Shown here: piece after piece, positions 1 to 6,655 of the stretch
How the letters are laid out: each line of letters starts with the position of its first letter
Numbering within the stretch: the stretch's first letter is position 1
From: Candidatus Gastranaerophilales bacterium
GTDB taxonomy: Bacteria > Cyanobacteriota > Vampirovibrionia > Gastranaerophilales > Gastranaerophilaceae
Assembly (NCBI GenBank): GCA_944324945.1
Contig: CALUYE010000006.1
Span: 1 to 64,000 of the forward strand
Reading direction: 5' to 3'
Length of the DNA stretch: 64,000 nt
Notes under the pieces: generated by a model
Told to the model about the DNA's origin: nothing
The model's database searches: none
The model's input: the letters and a program-made list of their open reading frames with translations, nothing else
Made by a program: the position numbers and the translations under genes

Positions 1-320
1 CGACACAGCCCTAAGTGCCGGATAGGAACGGCAAAATTTTTTACACTTCTATTACTTCTTTATCGCACATTAGCAAATTGAAGAGTGTTATAATCTTGCG
101 CCGGTAGTAAAACATCTGCGAAACGATGCTGATATTCTAAATGCATTCTTTATTGACCACGAAAAAGATATCCAAATTTAAATACTGTTTAAAAGGTGTT
201 TAAAAGCCGTTTTAATTGTGTTCAAAAATTATTATGTCTGAATGATACGATTTAAGACACATATACTTGATGTTTCCCGATGAAAGAGCGATGAATGGTG
301 TAGCTTGAAAGGAGCATACT
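1..320. other. Left-edge stretch without a recognisable gene
   Basis: I see no supported gene. The only frame open from the left edge is the first plus frame, which stops after about 26 codons and gives a non-protein-like string. The stretch presumably carries the promoter of the small-gene cluster starting at 321, but no strong -35/-10 pair stands out. I compared it by eye with the TTGCAC array upstream of the transposase (5305-5430) to look for the opposite transposon end and found no matching motif, so the left end of the element is probably outside the window. Confidence 0.4.
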
Positions 321-533
321 ATGATTGAAATCGGTAAAAAATACAGATTGAAAAAACTTAAAGGATGGTTTGAAAAAGATAGCGAAGAGTTTACGGTTTT
401 ATGTTTTGGTGAACCCAATATTGTCGGCTGCGTTACACCAGATGGTGAAAGATATGTATTTGATAAAGATTTTTTGATTGATCCTGATAAGCCGGATGAG
501 ATATACGCAGATATTACAATAACGAAAGGATAA
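321..533 (+). CDS. Small hypothetical protein, 70 aa
   Basis: A 70-residue acidic/basic soluble protein that I do not recognise. The start is supported by a good AAAGGAG ribosome-binding site 7 nt before ATG. It has no signal peptide, membrane segment or cysteine cluster. It is the first of three closely packed genes, with only 3 nt to the next. Its centre (an FTVLCFG stretch, then CV, then GERY) weakly resembles the next gene product (LLICLWE, CV, GKRY), so the two may be distant duplicates. It lies in the accessory region next to the transposition operon. Function unknown. Confidence 0.65.
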   Translation: MIEIGKKYRLKKLKGWFEKDSEEFTVLCFGEPNIVGCVTPDGERYVFDKDFLIDPDKPDEIYADITITKG

Positions 534-536
534 ATT

Positions 537-737
537 ATGTTTGAAAAAGATTACAAGTTATACGGAACAAAGATTTTAAACTTAAAAACGCAAGAAATAG
601 GTTTGTTGATTTGTTTATGGGAGAATAAATTCGCCGATAAAACAGTAGATTTTGCAACTTGTGTAGATAAAACTGGCAAACGCTACAACATTGAACTAGA
701 TAATATAAGAGGGTTTGACGATGATTTTGAAAAATAA
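537..737 (+). CDS. Small hypothetical protein, 66 aa
   Basis: A 66-residue soluble protein of unknown function. ATG follows the upstream gene by 3 nt, with an AAGGA ribosome-binding site inside the end of that gene, so the two are likely co-transcribed and translationally coupled. A conserved-looking CV-x(2-3)-G-(E/K)RY stretch is shared with the upstream product, suggesting an old tandem duplication; the similarity is too short to be sure. No membrane segment or catalytic motif is visible. Confidence 0.6.
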   Translation: MFEKDYKLYGTKILNLKTQEIGLLICLWENKFADKTVDFATCVDKTGKRYNIELDNIRGFDDDFEK

Positions 738-948
738 ATTAACAAAAGAAATACTAGATATTCCATATTCTGAATTCAGAATAAAGTTTGCCAAAGAAAT
801 TCAGGATGCGTTTGAAAGTTATCGCAAAACTCAACTAAATAAATATTCTTGGAATTTCAAAGATGCTAACTCTTTGGAGTTTAATTTTTATTTTGAACTT
901 CATTGGAACTTTAATCATTTTGGAATGTCAAATTGGTACATTGAATGA
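721..948 (+). CDS. Small hypothetical protein, 75 aa
   Basis: A small soluble protein rich in aromatic residues (Phe, Tyr, Trp) towards its C-terminus. It overlaps the end of the preceding gene. A TTG start at 715 is possible, but ATG at 721 has an AGAGGG ribosome-binding site about 8 nt upstream and is preferred. It is the third gene of the 321-948 cluster. No family recognised, no signal peptide and no membrane segment. The aromatic-rich C-terminal half (about residues 45-75) looks like a folded beta-type domain, but that is only an impression from composition. Confidence 0.5.
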   Translation: MILKNKLTKEILDIPYSEFRIKFAKEIQDAFESYRKTQLNKYSWNFKDANSLEFNFYFELHWNFNHFGMSNWYIE

Positions 949-1044
949 CTTTAAATATTATAACTTGTAGTAAGTATTTTTTGAAATTATTTATATCTTC
1001 GTTTTGCTCTATATTTGTGATACTCTTAGTAAAAAGGAGCTAAA

Positions 1045-1770
1045 ATGAGATTACAAAAATACATTATTATATCTTGCATAATTATATTAATTTTGTCTTT
1101 AATTGGAATTTTTGCTACAGAACAAAATAATAAGTTTTATGATCTTTCTACAGGAGTATTTACCGGAGTTGTGTTAACAGGCATGACTTCAATAATCTTG
1201 TTCCTTTATGAAAAAAATAAGATTATAAACAAACTATATAACAATTTCGCGGAAATTTATTTTACACTCTGTGTAATTGATAAAAATTTAGGTAATTTTC
1301 TTATAAAAAAAGAAATTACAGATATGAATTTTAGGATAAATTATAAACTGACAATGGAAATTATAAATACAATAAAAGAATTTGATTTTGATGAATATAC
1401 GAGCTTTTTTGACAGCAAATTTAATAGTTTATTAGAACAATTTTTAAGTTTTAACCTGAAGTTATACAATCTACACAATATTGTAGGTGAAAGAAACCAA
1501 GGAGTTTTGTATCACGAATTAACATTAAAGGATTTAGAATTAAAACGATTACAAGGAATTGCAGAACAAATGCTTTTACCTTATGAACAACAAGTAATAA
1601 ATGATAGAGAAGCTCTTCTTATTTTAATAGGCAAATTGCATGAATATGTTGTTTCATTAAAACTAGAATTAACATCAAACCTAACAAAATTAGACAATTA
1701 TCATAAATTCAAAATAAGTTGGGATGGGAGAAAAAGTTTGCTGGAAAAGCAAGTTCAAGAACTTTCTTAG
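1045..1770 (+). CDS. Two-helix membrane protein, unknown function
   Basis: A 241-residue protein with two hydrophobic helices at its N-terminus (about residues 7-27 and 36-56) followed by a roughly 180-residue, helix-rich, charged cytoplasmic region with coiled-coil character. GGAGC 7 nt before ATG supports the start. Architecture is that of a small membrane-anchored coiled-coil protein; no enzymatic motif is visible. It sits tail-to-tail with the transposition operon on the other strand, so it could be accessory cargo of that element, or simply host DNA. I do not recognise the family. Confidence 0.65.
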   Translation: MRLQKYIIISCIIILILSLIGIFATEQNNKFYDLSTGVFTGVVLTGMTSIILFLYEKNKIINKLYNNFAEIYFTLCVIDKNLGNFLIKKEITDMNFRINYKLTMEIINTIKEFDFDEYTSFFDSKFNSLLEQFLSFNLKLYNLHNIVGERNQGVLYHELTLKDLELKRLQGIAEQMLLPYEQQVINDREALLILIGKLHEYVVSLKLELTSNLTKLDNYHKFKISWDGRKSLLEKQVQELS

Positions 1771-1872
1771 TTTTATTAGAATAAAGAATATTTATACATT
1801 ATCAATGCAAACATTTAATATGTAGATAAACAAAATAAAAATAATATTTTATAAACTAGTATGGTGCTATGT

Positions 1873-2274
1873 TTACATTCCTAAAATATCTCTTTCAACT
1901 ATTTTTACAATATCTTCCGGTAAATATTCTTTCTTGTTAGACTTTTGTTTTGGCTCGGTAATTTGTTGTTTAACCTGTGGCAAATTTTTCAAGATATTCA
2001 TCAATGAATACATTTCTGCCTGTGGAGTTTGTTGATTATTATCAATATCATTTGAAATTTTATCCATAATTTTTTGTGCAAAATTTAGCAGTTCACGATT
2101 AAAGAGTTTCTGCTCTCGGCATTTTTCAAACCTCTTTCTATCCCATTCATATTCTTTCTTCCAATAAAATAAAGTCCTGCGCGAAAGATCAAGTTTTGTG
2201 CCAATCACATCAAGCGGTTGTTGTTCGTAAACATATAAATGCTCTGCCTGCTTTAATTTATCCAATTTTGTCAT
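1873..2274 (-). CDS. Terminase-small-subunit-like HTH protein
   Basis: A 133-residue basic protein. Residues about 8-45 (LYVYEQQPLDVIGTKL, then SRRTLFYWKKEYEWDRKR) form a helix-turn-helix with the W-x(n)-DR-R signature typical of phage small terminase subunits (gpP-like and DUF1804 families, the latter known from Mu-like phages). The remainder is helical, ending in a Lys/Gln-rich linker and a short C-terminal helix. It follows the previous gene by 2 nt, with GAGGT 8 nt before ATG. No large terminase, portal or capsid gene follows, so either the element has recruited this DNA-binding protein for transposition or it is a remnant of a transposable phage. Family assignment is by motif, not search. 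Confidence 0.65.
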   Translation of the reverse strand: MTKLDKLKQAEHLYVYEQQPLDVIGTKLDLSRRTLFYWKKEYEWDRKRFEKCREQKLFNRELLNFAQKIMDKISNDIDNNQQTPQAEMYSLMNILKNLPQVKQQITEPKQKSNKKEYLPEDIVKIVERDILGM

Positions 2275-2276
2275 AT

Positions 2277-2831
2277 TTATACCTCAAAAATTATTCTGTC
2301 TACTGTAAATTTTGTTTTATCAGATAATCTTCGCACCTGAAAATTACAAGTTCTATCAATTATTCCAAGATTTTGAAAATATTTAATCATCTGATTTAGA
2401 AGTGCTAGTGTATTTTTCAATACTTTTGGTGGCAAATTTCTGCCTTTACAAAAATCGTAAAATTCTTGAATATCGTTACAAGTAATATCATTTAAATTTT
2501 TATTTTTGAAAAATGGGGAAATGTAGTATTTTAACATTCTTCGATATCTTCTGTAAGTATTTAATTTACAATTGTTTTTGACATAATTTTCCAAAAAATA
2601 ATTAATCGCAGCATCAAATGTTATAACCTGAAAATTTGTCACTTGGTTTGTGCAAATGATAAATTCTTGCTTAGGCTTTTCTTCCTGATATTTATATAAT
2701 CCTTGTCCAAATACCAATTTATCCTCGTTCAAAAGCAGTTCAAGTTCTGTTTTACAATCGCATTCCGCAATCATTTCAATTTCATCAAGTGTAAATTCTT
2801 TTAAATGTCGCGCCAATTTTTCTATGTTCAT
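2277..2831 (-). CDS. Integrase core-binding-like protein lacking catalytic domain
   Basis: A 184-residue protein. Residues about 72-165 (AINYFLENYVKNN, NTYRRYRRMLKYYISPFF, DITCNDIQEFYDF and helices ending near NLGIIDR) read like the SAM-like core-binding domain of tyrosine recombinases. The sequence then ends after about 20 residues: the catalytic R-K-H-R-H-Y domain is absent, and no downstream frame supplies it. The N-terminal 65 residues are helical and acidic. The start overlaps the ATPase stop in ATGA, so the two are translationally coupled. It is probably a sequence-specific DNA-binding partner of the transposase/ATPase, in the position other elements give to TniQ/TnsD target selectors. 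That role is inference. Confidence 0.6.
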   Translation of the reverse strand: MNIEKLARHLKEFTLDEIEMIAECDCKTELELLLNEDKLVFGQGLYKYQEEKPKQEFIICTNQVTNFQVITFDAAINYFLENYVKNNCKLNTYRRYRRMLKYYISPFFKNKNLNDITCNDIQEFYDFCKGRNLPPKVLKNTLALLNQMIKYFQNLGIIDRTCNFQVRRLSDKTKFTVDRIIFEV

Positions 2832-3508
2832 AAAATCTGCTCCATAATTTCTTTTGTAATTTCCGCTAAATTATTATCTTTTGAGAATGTTTCCATTTGA
2901 TTTATTAATTGAACAATTTGCCGGAATCTATTGTATTTTAAATGTATATATTCAATCGCATCGGGAGTAAATGGAACTTCTGAAAGTTGCCCGATTATTT
3001 GCGATAAATCATTCATTCCAAATGTTTCAAACTTCAGAATTTCTGAAAATCTGTCATAAAGGTGTTTGTATCGTTCAAGTTTTCTGTGCACCAAACCCAT
3101 TCCGATAAAAATTATCGGGCATCCGGTTTCATCGTGGATATCACGCAGGGTTTCAATGGTTTTGTAGTTATTCATTAAATAATCAATTTCATCAATAAAA
3201 ATCACTTGCGGGTTATTTTTCAGCTTTTTTACAACGATATTAAAATTATCCGATGTCAAAAATCTTGGTATTTCATCAAGCTCTTTAACAATTTCTTCAA
3301 GCAGCCATCTGCCTGTCATAAGGTTTGATGCCCGAAGATAAATTCCATCATATTTGCACGCAAGCCATAAAGCTGTTTGGGATTTTCCGAGTCCCGGTTC
3401 ACCATACACTAATCCCATCTTCGGGATATTTTGGGGTTTGTTTATCAGATTTTCAACAAGTCCGATAAAGTTTTTTATGTTTTGCGTTTTAACAAATATT
3501 TTCTTCAT
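2828..3508 (-). CDS. Transposition ATPase, MuB/TnsC/TniB-like
   Basis: A 226-residue AAA+ ATPase. Walker A is GEPGLGKS (residues 36-43), Walker B VIFIDE (102-107), and a sensor-1 segment IIFIGMG lies at 132-138; a C-terminal helical lid follows. Length and motif order fit the short MuB/TniB/IstB-like transposition regulators. Such ATPases form DNA-bound filaments that choose target DNA, stimulate the transposase and give target immunity. The gene start lies 20 nt inside the end of the transposase gene, and its stop overlaps the next start, so the operon is translationally coupled. The transposase-ATPase pairing makes this call firm; which subfamily it belongs to is open. Confidence 0.85.
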   Translation of the reverse strand: MKKIFVKTQNIKNFIGLVENLINKPQNIPKMGLVYGEPGLGKSQTALWLACKYDGIYLRASNLMTGRWLLEEIVKELDEIPRFLTSDNFNIVVKKLKNNPQVIFIDEIDYLMNNYKTIETLRDIHDETGCPIIFIGMGLVHRKLERYKHLYDRFSEILKFETFGMNDLSQIIGQLSEVPFTPDAIEYIHLKYNRFRQIVQLINQMETFSKDNNLAEITKEIMEQIL

Positions 3509-5195
3509 ATAACAATTGATACTCCTTTGTTTGCTTAAATTTTTCTATCCATTCATCTTGTGGATTATGGATTATTAAATACTCATATTTATCAGCATTA
3601 TTTTTAAAACTCTTGTAAACACCATTTGAACAGCTTTTAAACACAGCTTGAACTGTTGGTTCTCCAGTTTTTGTTTCTAATATTTTAATATCTTCTGTTT
3701 CCAGATATTTTTTAACAGACTCAACTGTTTTCTTTTTGAGTTGTCGTTGTTTGACAATTTTTTGCTTGTAATCCTCAAAATCTTTAACATCACCCAAGAG
3801 TTTTGCCATCGGATGTGTTTCTGTTACACGTTCTGCGGTGCATAAATATTCGCCTTTCGGGGTGTAAACCTTAATACTTGTCAGGTCAAAAAGATTGTAT
3901 TTAATAAGAACTTTGCTCTTAAATCCATATAACCTTTCGTCAAAATAGTCGCAATTTAAGAACCTTATGCCGTTTCTTTGAATTGTTTTTACTTCTGTTG
4001 CAAGCATCAAATCGTCAAGTGCATTTATATCAATATTTTGTCTTTTTCGTTCTTCTAAAACTTCAGCCACTGTTTTATCCAGAGCATTAGGGCAAGGTTG
4101 AGAATTCTTAAAACGCAGCCACATATCTATCATTTTGATTGTTTCTTCTATTGTGGGGACATATTCGTTATGAAGACTTTTGTGGAATTTTTCATTCCTC
4201 ATCATATACGCAGGTTTGTTTTGAATACTGCTTCCGATGTAGCTCGGCAACAATTTTTCAAAACCTTCCTGAAATTCTTTAAAAAATCTTTCAATTACTT
4301 TTGCTCGGGCGTTATATGGTCTTGCAAAAACGGTTTCTATTCCGAGTTTTGAATACAATCCTTGAAATCCAAGTTCTGTGAATCCTTTATCGTCAGTAAA
4401 ATATTTTGCTCTAAATGCTCTGCCGTTATCCTGATAAACAACTTTCGGTATCATATCAAGATTGATAATTGCATTCCTAAGAGCCGATGCTATGCATTGC
4501 GTATTTTCTTCAAGCATAATTTCATAACCAACTAAAGCTGTTGATTTCCAATCCAAAAATCCGACAAGAGTTACTCTTGTGGGTTTGCCTGTGAATGGAT
4601 TTATCACCTGAAACGCTAATTTATGTCCGTCGGCTACTAAAATATCCCCGACTTCTAAAAGAGAAGCGTCACGTTTTATATATGGTTCAACTTTATCAGA
4701 AAGTGCTTTTTCTCCGTCACGAGCGAGAATCCATTTGTCATAATTATTATCCTTAAACCATTTTGCATAACGTCTAAATGTAATATCTGCAGGTATAAAA
4801 CTTTGCCCTTGCTCATGCAATTTGTATTTAGTGAGTGCAACTGCTTTTCCGATTGAAATTCTATTCGGGTGCAAAAGCAACCCCATAAATATTTTAATTT
4901 CTCCATCATTCAATACTGTCCGATAATCATTTACACTGCTATACTTATATTGTGGCAGAAGTTTTGTATAGTCTTCCGTTCCATTTAGCATAGCAAGCCA
5001 GCGATGCAAACTACCACGGGATATTTCCCCTAAAATTTCAAAAAGGTGAGAATTTGAAGTATTATGCAATTTCACAAAATCATAATCGGCTTGAAGTTTA
5101 TTTTGAGATTTATTCCTGAATTCAAGCCATTTATGAACGATATCAAGTCTTGCAAGTGCAATTTGTTTACATTTTTTGGGTGTGAAGTTTGTCAT
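3489..5195 (-). CDS. MuA/TnsB-type DDE transposase
   Basis: A 568-residue integrase-fold transposase. The N-terminal region (about 1-170) contains helical DNA-binding domains. The catalytic domain carries D189 (VADGHK), D256 (YQDNGRAF) and E302 (KVIERFF), the expected DDE triad for cut-and-paste or replicative strand transfer. Residues about 385-450 (GIRFLNCDYFD, KVLIKYN, IKVYTPKGEYLCTAE) match the Mu-transposase C-terminal beta-barrel. A basic C-terminal tail, likely contacting the ATPase, follows. GAGGT about 8 nt before ATG supports the start. First gene of the operon; all three catalytic residues are intact and there is no frameshift, so it may be active. Family known from phage Mu, Tn7 (TnsB) and Tn552/Tn5053. 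Confidence 0.9.
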   Translation of the reverse strand: MTNFTPKKCKQIALARLDIVHKWLEFRNKSQNKLQADYDFVKLHNTSNSHLFEILGEISRGSLHRWLAMLNGTEDYTKLLPQYKYSSVNDYRTVLNDGEIKIFMGLLLHPNRISIGKAVALTKYKLHEQGQSFIPADITFRRYAKWFKDNNYDKWILARDGEKALSDKVEPYIKRDASLLEVGDILVADGHKLAFQVINPFTGKPTRVTLVGFLDWKSTALVGYEIMLEENTQCIASALRNAIINLDMIPKVVYQDNGRAFRAKYFTDDKGFTELGFQGLYSKLGIETVFARPYNARAKVIERFFKEFQEGFEKLLPSYIGSSIQNKPAYMMRNEKFHKSLHNEYVPTIEETIKMIDMWLRFKNSQPCPNALDKTVAEVLEERKRQNIDINALDDLMLATEVKTIQRNGIRFLNCDYFDERLYGFKSKVLIKYNLFDLTSIKVYTPKGEYLCTAERVTETHPMAKLLGDVKDFEDYKQKIVKQRQLKKKTVESVKKYLETEDIKILETKTGEPTVQAVFKSCSNGVYKSFKNNADKYEYLIIHNPQDEWIEKFKQTKEYQLLYEENIC

Positions 5196-5304
5196 AATGA
5201 ATTACCTCACACACATTCATCACTCACCTTTCGGAATAAATCAAGTCCTGAATCTCAATCTCAGAGACATTTTGACACATATCAAACTAAAAGATAAATA
5301 ATTT

Positions 5305-5430
5305 TTGCACTTTATTGCACTATTTTGCACGGGGTAAATGTTCAAATATATTGGCACTTTAAGGCATGAAAAACACTAAAAACCACAAATATTAGTGCAA
5401 AATAGTGCAAAAATCAGGACAAAAGTGCAA
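5305..5430. repeat. Helically phased TTGCAC array with inverted copy
   Basis: Three TTGCAC hexamers start at 5305, 5315 and 5325, exactly one helical turn apart. The reverse complement GTGCAA occurs at 5395, 5405 and 5425. The 16-bp unit TTGCACTATTTTGCAC (5315-5330) is repeated perfectly inverted at 5395-5410, with the centre near 5362. A degenerate TTGGCAC lies at 5351. The array is 110-235 bp upstream of the transposase start, between that gene and the tRNA. It most likely binds a protein of the element, either the transposase at its end or one of the small DNA-binding proteins as an operator. No copy was found elsewhere in the window. Confidence 0.8.
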
Positions 5431-5612
5431 GAAAAGTCCGGCAAATCTCTACTCTATAAATATGCCTCAAACTAGCAACAACTCGGCATCATAGCCAATA
5501 TAAACGCATCTAAACTGTCCTGAAAACCTATAATCTCCATAACACTCTTGCGCATATACATTCACTTGTATTCACCTGCTCCGAAGGAACAAGTCTCAAA
5601 TTGCAAAAAATA
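5431..5612. other. Element-tRNA junction region without gene
   Basis: Between the TTGCAC array and the 3' end of tRNA-Ala I see no gene. There is an imperfect 10-bp direct repeat (ATTCACTTGT then ATTCACCTGC, 5560-5579). The outer end of the element should fall in this interval, but without an uninterrupted copy of the site the exact base cannot be given. I found no second copy of the tRNA-Ala 3' end in the window that would act as an attachment-site duplicate. Confidence 0.4.
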
Positions 5613-5685
5613 TGGAGCGTAGGGGATTCGAACCCCTGACCCCGACGCTGCCAGCGTCGTGCGCTACCAGCTGCGCTAACGCCCC
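5613..5685 (-). tRNA. tRNA-Ala (GGC anticodon)
   Basis: A complete cloverleaf reads on the minus strand: acceptor GGGGCGT paired with ACGCTCC (one G-U), D stem GCGC/GCGC, anticodon stem CGACG/CGTCG with loop CTGGCAG (anticodon GGC), T stem AGGGG/CCCCT with TTCGAAT loop, discriminator A. The 3' CCA is not encoded. Its 3' end faces the transposition module, a common arrangement for elements that integrate beside tRNA genes. Confidence 0.96.
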
Positions 5686-5696
5686 TTGATTTTTAA

Positions 5697-5724
5697 ATTA
5701 TACAACAATGCAAGATTTTGTAAA
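5697..5724 (-). promoter_or_regulatory. Promoter of tRNA-Ala
   Basis: On the minus strand TTTACA (5719-5724) and TATAAT (5697-5702) are separated by 16 bp, with a TG dinucleotide just before the -10 (extended -10). The predicted transcription start is near 5690, a few bases before the mature tRNA 5' end at 5685. Confidence 0.75.
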
Positions 5725-5743
5725 TAAGTATTTATTTTTTCTG

Positions 5744-5771
5744 TTGACATCAGATTTTGATATTGTATCAT
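5744..5771 (+). promoter_or_regulatory. Promoter of tRNA-Val
   Basis: Consensus TTGACA (5744-5749), a 16-bp spacer and TATCAT (5766-5771) predict a start about 6 nt before the tRNA at 5784. It is divergent from the tRNA-Ala promoter, with about 20 bp between the two -35 boxes. Confidence 0.75.
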
Positions 5772-5783
5772 AATAATACGCAA

Positions 5784-5859
5784 GGGCGTTTAGCTCAGTT
5801 GGTAGAGCGCTTCCCTTACAAGGAAGATGTCGGGAGTTCGAGCCTCTCAACGCCCACCA
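5784..5859 (+). tRNA. tRNA-Val (TAC anticodon)
   Basis: Cloverleaf: acceptor GGGCGTT paired with AACGCCC, D stem GCTC/GAGC, anticodon stem CTTCC/GGAAG with loop CTTACAA (anticodon TAC, valine), T stem GGGAG/CTCTC with TTCGAGC loop, discriminator A at 5856 and an encoded CCA at 5857-5859. The neighbouring tRNA-Ala lacks an encoded CCA, so this genome appears to mix both types and would need a CCA-adding enzyme. Confidence 0.96.
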
Positions 5860-5860
5860 T

Positions 5861-5899
5861 AAAAAAGACTTGGAACTATGAGGTTTTGAGTCTTTTTTA
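5861..5899 (+). terminator. Terminator after tRNA-Val
   Basis: AAAAAAGACT (5861-5870) pairs with AGTCTTTTTT (5889-5898), and the stem is extended inward by further G-U/A-U pairs. The run of T at its 3' side directly follows the tRNA, as expected for an intrinsic terminator. Confidence 0.8.
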
Positions 5900-6054
5900 T
5901 TTATAGGTGTGTCGATTTGTGTTATTTTATGTTTTGAATTAAATCCTTATTATATAAATCAAGAACAGTGATTGCATTTATTGCATATTTATTTTATTCT
6001 TCCTTTGTCGTTATATGCTTTACCATTGCGCATTGAGCATTATTACTGCACTAA

Positions 6055-6516
6055 TTATTTATTAGGTTTTACAAAAATATTTACTTTTCTTCCTGATATT
6101 GAAGCAAATGTTCTTGTAAGTGCATTTGTCAATTCTTTAAATTTTTCATCAATTTCGTGTCTTAGCGCAGCAATTTTCCCGTTTGTTTTGCGCTCAATAC
6201 CCATTAATTTTGCTTCCAGTTTATTGATACGCTCCCCTTGTTCTTTAATTAGTATTTCATTAGCGCATAGCGTCTTTTTTAAATCGGCTTCTTGTTTTGA
6301 AAACGAATCAAAATTATCGATTTCGCCGTACATTTCTTGCCATTTTTGAAATTTTTTATCAATCATATCATCTCTTCTTTGTACTCTTAATTGTCTGAAC
6401 TCTTCATTGCTATACGCACGCATTTCGCCATCTTTGCCTAATTCGGCATGTATTGCGGATTGTTTATTTCTTTGTCTTGGCCTTTCATACGCGCCTACTT
6501 GAATGCTTTTAATCAT
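6055..6516 (-). CDS. Hypothetical coiled-coil protein, 153 aa
   Basis: A 153-residue charged protein. The N-terminal 55 residues are basic and probably disordered (MIKSIQVGAYERPRQRNKQ); about residues 50-130 are strongly helical with heptad-like Leu/Ile spacing, so a coiled coil is likely; the C-terminus is basic. AGAGAGGT 6 nt before ATG supports the start. It has no signal peptide and no membrane segment. It is a single gene between the tRNA block and the divergent HExxH membrane protein gene. Family not recognised; perhaps a structural or scaffold protein of this lineage. Confidence 0.65.
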   Translation of the reverse strand: MIKSIQVGAYERPRQRNKQSAIHAELGKDGEMRAYSNEEFRQLRVQRRDDMIDKKFQKWQEMYGEIDNFDSFSKQEADLKKTLCANEILIKEQGERINKLEAKLMGIERKTNGKIAALRHEIDEKFKELTNALTRTFASISGRKVNIFVKPNK

Positions 6517-6655
6517 AAAATACCTCTCTTTAGTGTTAAAGATATAACGTTTGTAAATAATTTTATTTGCTGGTTGATAATTTAAAATTTCTTTACACTA
6601 TAGCAATTTTAAATATTTTTGCGCTTTACATAAATTAAATACAACAGGAGAAACC

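Larger units (their letters stand above)
1873..5430 (-). mobile_element. Mu/Tn7-like transposition module next to tRNA-Ala
   Basis: Four tightly overlapping minus-strand genes form one operon: MuA-type DDE transposase, MuB/TnsC-type AAA+ ATPase, a core-binding-domain protein and a terminase-small-subunit-like HTH protein. A phased TTGCAC array lies at 5305-5430, and the 3' end of tRNA-Ala at 5613 is about 180 bp further on. A DDE transposase paired with an AAA+ target-selection ATPase is the signature of Mu-like phages and Tn7/Tn552/Tn5053-type transposons. The extent of the element is not defined here: no terminal inverted repeat or target duplication could be matched, and the far end is likely left of the window. 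No TniQ/TnsD, TnsA, Cas or phage structural gene is visible. Confidence 0.75.

Noticed and set aside
1-120. Possible left transposon end resembling the 5305-5430 array
   Set aside because: Only short shared strings such as CGGCAAA; no TTGCAC motif and no inverted partner.
1873-5195. Complete Mu-like prophage
   Set aside because: Only transposition genes and a terminase-like HTH are present; no portal, capsid, tail or lysis genes inside the window. It remains possible that they lie left of it.
5271-5286. Inverted repeat TTTGA-N6-TCAAA upstream of the transposase
   Set aside because: Arms of only 5 bp in AT-rich DNA; expected by chance. The TTGCAC array beside it is far stronger.
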